From: Paramecium tetraurelia
Lineage: Eukaryota; Ciliophora; Oligohymenophorea; Peniculida; Parameciidae
Direction of reading: 5' to 3'
DNA length: 64,000 nt
Assembly (NCBI RefSeq): GCF_000165425.1
Contig: NW_001799638.1
Span: forward strand, 1 to 64,000
The notes below the pieces were generated by a model, which saw only the letters and a program-made list of their open reading frames with translations, did not search any database and was not told the origin of the DNA. Below are positions 61,153 through 64,000 of this stretch, piece by piece; the first letter of the stretch is position 1; each line of letters begins with the position of its first letter. The position numbers were made by a program, and so were the translations under genes.

Positions 61153-62386
61153 TCAACAAAATGAATCTTCCCATGTATTTGATCCTGCCCCACTAAACAT
61201 ATCTATTTTCCAATATGTAAACAATCCGAAAGAGTCAGCCCACCAAAGAGTCACATACATTGGCAAGAATTGTCTGCTGGCATAATTTCTCAACATTCCT
61301 GGGAAGTAATTATTGAGATTTCTGGCATACCTGAATTTGCAATATAAAATCTAATTACCAAATATGAGTAGCTGCCTTTCTGTAATTGCCATCATAAGGA
61401 CATACGCCATTTTGTTTTGGCCACAAATCTACCATTTCTCTTGTCACTTAAGATAGGGGAGTAACTTGTCAAGATTGCCAAGTATGTAGACCAAGAAACA
61501 ATTCAAAACCTTAACTGGGAAATATGGTATTTCAGCTACTCTTGTAAGGACGGATAACTATTATTCTAAATCTAATGAGCTTTACCTTATCCTTCATCCA
61601 ATCGAAAGAGTAAAAAAGAGTTAATGTTTAGAAGAAGTTTCTAGCAAATAGAGGGAAAGAATTTTTAAAGAAATAGTATGGTCCCTCTTCAAATGGAATT
61701 CTCCATAAAGCATTGAAAAATGAGGTATATCCTTTTTACAATTCCTTAGGGAAGGTCTTATCAGCATAATAAGCCATTCTAGCAACTTCAAAAGGAATTC
61801 CGATTGGAGCAGTAAGAAGAGAAATGAACATTGTGCCTGGCACCTTTCTCAAGAACCCATACTCGAATGTACCCCAAGTTCCTGTATTTAATTTATTAAT
61901 TTAGTACTTTGCCATCCATGATTGACTGCTCTAAATGCTGCTAATCTCAATGCCCAATCAATGCCACCTGAAGCAAAGGCAAATTACATTCTAGTGCCCA
62001 TTGATCTTTTGAAATTCTCAAGATTGATTGTTGCTTTGCTGAAATTATACCAATTCTTTTCACAGTATTTGGTTATTCGTACTATCGTAACCTTAAGCTT
62101 AAATAGATTGAATACAATAATTTCCAATTCTCGTAAAAATTATGCCATGCCTCACCTACAACACTACCTAGTAATCCTGATATTGCTTCCTCTAGTGTAA
62201 TTCCATCTCCATGAACTAATTTATATCAACTATCCTTTACTTTTCGGGAGCAGCTGTCCATACACCAGCATTATAACAATCAAAATACAAGGAATGTCTT
62301 CTTCTGATGTCGTCCAACTCAAAAAACATGATAAATTAATTATTGAATTGGATATGTTATATATATTTATATTTTGTGTCGGCCAT
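61153..62386 (-). CDS. SLC25-like mitochondrial carrier, 5' exons unresolved
   Basis: The stop TGA at 61153 and the last five introns (26, 26, 28, 35, 28 nt) are well supported. Carrier-type features: FAFASGGIDWALRLAAFRAV, TAPIGIPFEVARMAYYADKT, FNALWRIPFEEGPYYFFKNS and PKQNGVCPYDGNYRKAATHI. This recalls the P-x-D/E-x-x-R and EG...YF..N pattern of the SLC25 family, but divergent. At the 5' end two frames look coding: from ATG 62386 (FELDDIRRRHSLYFDCYNAG), and an alternative frame (EEDIPCILIVIMLVYGQLLP). Only the second splices with a normal 25-nt intron into IHGDGITLEEAISGLLGSVV. The start coordinate is therefore provisional. Confidence 0.65.
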
Positions 62387-62390
62387 ATTT

Positions 62391-62799
62391 TCAGATGAAC
62401 ACCTTCTTGTGCATCGAATGAGCTACTTGGTATTTCTAATAGCAATTATACACTCTATTCCATTCCAATTCCTCTTTGATTCTCCATCCTAACCATGCAA
62501 CTATACCTCCAGGAACAGCAGCCCAAAACAGTCTCTATTTAATTGGTAAACCTTTTATTATTGGAAAGAAGAAGAATGAGAATGAATAAACTGCACCTCC
62601 AACTTATCCTAATCTCTCAAATCTCGATGCATCTCTAATGCATGCAATATAATTAATACGCCTCTGCATGAAACACTTACTCAGTCAATTTCAAAGGAAC
62701 ATGTCTGTCATATTTCAAGAACTGTTTGACTTCCTCCTTCTCTTTTGCTGTAAATGTTTTCTCGAACAGACCAAAATGTTCTGGTTGATCGTAAATCAT
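62391..62799 (-). CDS. Small membrane protein, 127 aa, possibly mitochondrial
   Basis: ATG 62799 to TGA 62391 with one 25-nt intron (GTATTA...CATTAG), leaving 128 codons. A soluble, charged N terminus (MIYDQPEHFGLFEKTFTAKE) is followed by two hydrophobic segments, AVYSFSFFFFPIIKGL and LFWAAVPGGIVAWLGW, and a polar end (EELEWNRVYNCYQKYQ). Size and layout resemble small accessory subunits of respiratory complexes, but I cannot name it. Its stop is within 10 bp of the possible start of the next gene on the same strand. Confidence 0.65.
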
Positions 62800-63585
62800 A
62801 ATAATATAATAATTAAAATCTTTCTATATTTATATCAATACATAATTATTCTAAAATTTTAAACATTTCTATGTGCTTTTTATAATAGAAAAAAGATCCA
62901 TTATCTCAGACTTTTGAACTCCAATCAATTCTATTTCAGAATACATGGTTATATTAACTCAAATGTACAAAATTATAAAACTAAATATTTTTAATCCATA
63001 AAAATATTCATTAATTCAATATAATAATAAATAAGTACTCTGTTTTAATCATTTTAAACTCAGAATTTATTTTTCCTTAATTAATAAAAAATAATAGCGT
63101 TGGCGACCCATTCAACAGAAGAATATATCAAAAATTCAAATTAATAGCTAAATAATTAATATAAATCATACTTGTTTGTATTGTTTATAATAATTGCAGT
63201 TAAGAGCAAAGTAATTTGTAAAGGGTTTTATAGTGTTATCAGCCGTTTGTAATTCAAAAGTAGAGCAGCATTAATTTCTTCGTTATATTTAAATGAAAAG
63301 TTAAATAAATTTGATTTTGCTAATTTGCTTTTCAGAATACATATTATTCTGAAATCTAAGAATTTAAACAATAAATCATTGAGATAAAAGTAATTTTACT
63401 TTTAAACATTGAGTTTATATTGGACATCTGTTAATAGGGGAACTTCAATCTACGCTTGAAAATGAAAACTTTAAAGCTAGCTAAACAAAAGCAAAATTAG
63501 GGTAAATGATAAAAATACATATTATTCTTCAATTGTAAAAAATACTAATGAGAATATTCTAAATATCGGAATCGAAAACCCCAAG
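62800..63585. other. Intergenic, AT-rich
   Basis: About 790 bp between divergent genes. Near 63440-63520 one frame reads GELQSTLENENFKASQ, but I could not join it to the next gene by a normal intron, so I treat it as chance or an unplaced first exon. Confidence 0.4.
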
Positions 63586-64000
63586 ATGATAGATGAGGTC
63601 AAAAACATCTAAAAATTTTTATTTGCTAATTTATAAAGTATTAGTGTGCAAAAACATCCTGCCTCTAAGTAATTAAGTATGCCCAAATAATATTTATTTC
63701 TGATATTTTTATTTACTAGTTTATTCTTAGAATCATTAACTGAATCATTCTAAGAGGTAGAGTTTTATGAACTATTATTATTTTAATTAGGAGATGTTGT
63801 ATTTGTATTATTTGTTATTATTATGTCTTTTTTAATACACAAATTGCTCTATAAAAAATAGCCATCTTAGCATTACAAACATTATGAAAGGTTATTTGAT
63901 GAGCATGTTTAACAATAGTTTGTTGTCTCACATTTCTTACAGCTTTCATTAATAATTATGTATCCTTCTGGACAATCATATAAGCACTTCCCAGATATTC
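63586..64000 (+). CDS. Membrane protein, 5' part only (runs off the right edge)
   Basis: ATG 63586 opens a frame that continues to the window end (138 codons visible): MIDEVKNIQKFLFANLQS, two hydrophobic stretches (YLFLIFLFTSLFLESL and GDVVFVLFVIIMSFLI), then a polar segment (HYKHYERLFDEHVQQQFVVS) and a third hydrophobic stretch (FLQLSLIIMYP). Multi-pass membrane protein of unknown family. The frame also stays open upstream of the ATG to about 63460, so an earlier start is possible. Confidence 0.55.

Noticed and set aside
1..64000. tRNA, rRNA, CRISPR arrays, insertion sequences, telomeric (CCCCAA/CCCAAA) repeats
   Set aside because: No cloverleaf candidates, array-like direct repeats, transposase frames or telomere repeats found by eye.

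Overview
The window is ciliate macronuclear DNA, almost certainly Paramecium. Three things read directly from the sequence show this. In gene after gene TAA and TAG fall in frame where glutamine belongs, and only TGA ends a frame. The genes are cut by tiny introns, mostly 20-35 nt, usually GTA...TAG, and removing them restores recognisable protein families. The DNA is very AT-rich and densely packed on both strands. Lineage-typical families agree: Paramecium surface antigens, a trichocyst matrix protein and a ciliary coiled-coil protein. I read everything with TAA/TAG = Gln and TGA = stop; for most genes, exon lengths after intron removal sum to a multiple of three.

Layout. 1-6.8 kb: two head-to-head cysteine-rich surface-antigen genes, one cut by the window edge. 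6.85-10.4 kb: an RRM+KH RNA-binding protein and a membrane-anchored eIF2-alpha kinase. 11.8-13.8 kb: a WD40-like protein and a MORN-repeat protein whose start codons lie 14 bp apart. 14.0-17.4 kb: a mini surface antigen, a multi-pass membrane protein and a CDK-like kinase. 18.5-20.7 kb: a one-repeat Myb-like protein and ribosomal protein P2. 21.0-25.7 kb: two membrane proteins and the ciliary protein CFAP58. 25.85-34.75 kb: one giant gene joining an anoctamin (TMEM16) domain to a very long extension with a kinase-like, apparently catalytically dead segment.

36.3-43.1 kb: two more one-repeat Myb-like genes, a large surface antigen, a divergent ADP/ATP-type mitochondrial carrier and a decayed-looking stretch. 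43.6-47.9 kb: an AGC-type kinase with an acylation-type N terminus, a hypothetical gene, alternative oxidase and another small surface antigen. 48.2-55.3 kb: a Gln-rich coiled-coil protein, a small MGxxC protein, a 798-residue SANT/coiled-coil/prion-like protein and the B56 subunit of PP2A. 55.7-64 kb: an unidentified small gene, a mini surface antigen, a UAP56/Sub2-like helicase, a Rab GTPase, a trichocyst matrix protein, two adjacent genes (one SLC25-like) and the start of a membrane protein.

There is no operon logic; genes are single units with very short spacers. The recurring theme is the cell surface and cilium: six surface-antigen genes from 236 to 1456 residues, several acylated or membrane-bound signalling proteins, and secretory and ciliary components. 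Housekeeping genes fill the gaps. I saw no tRNA, rRNA, CRISPR array, transposon or telomeric repeat.
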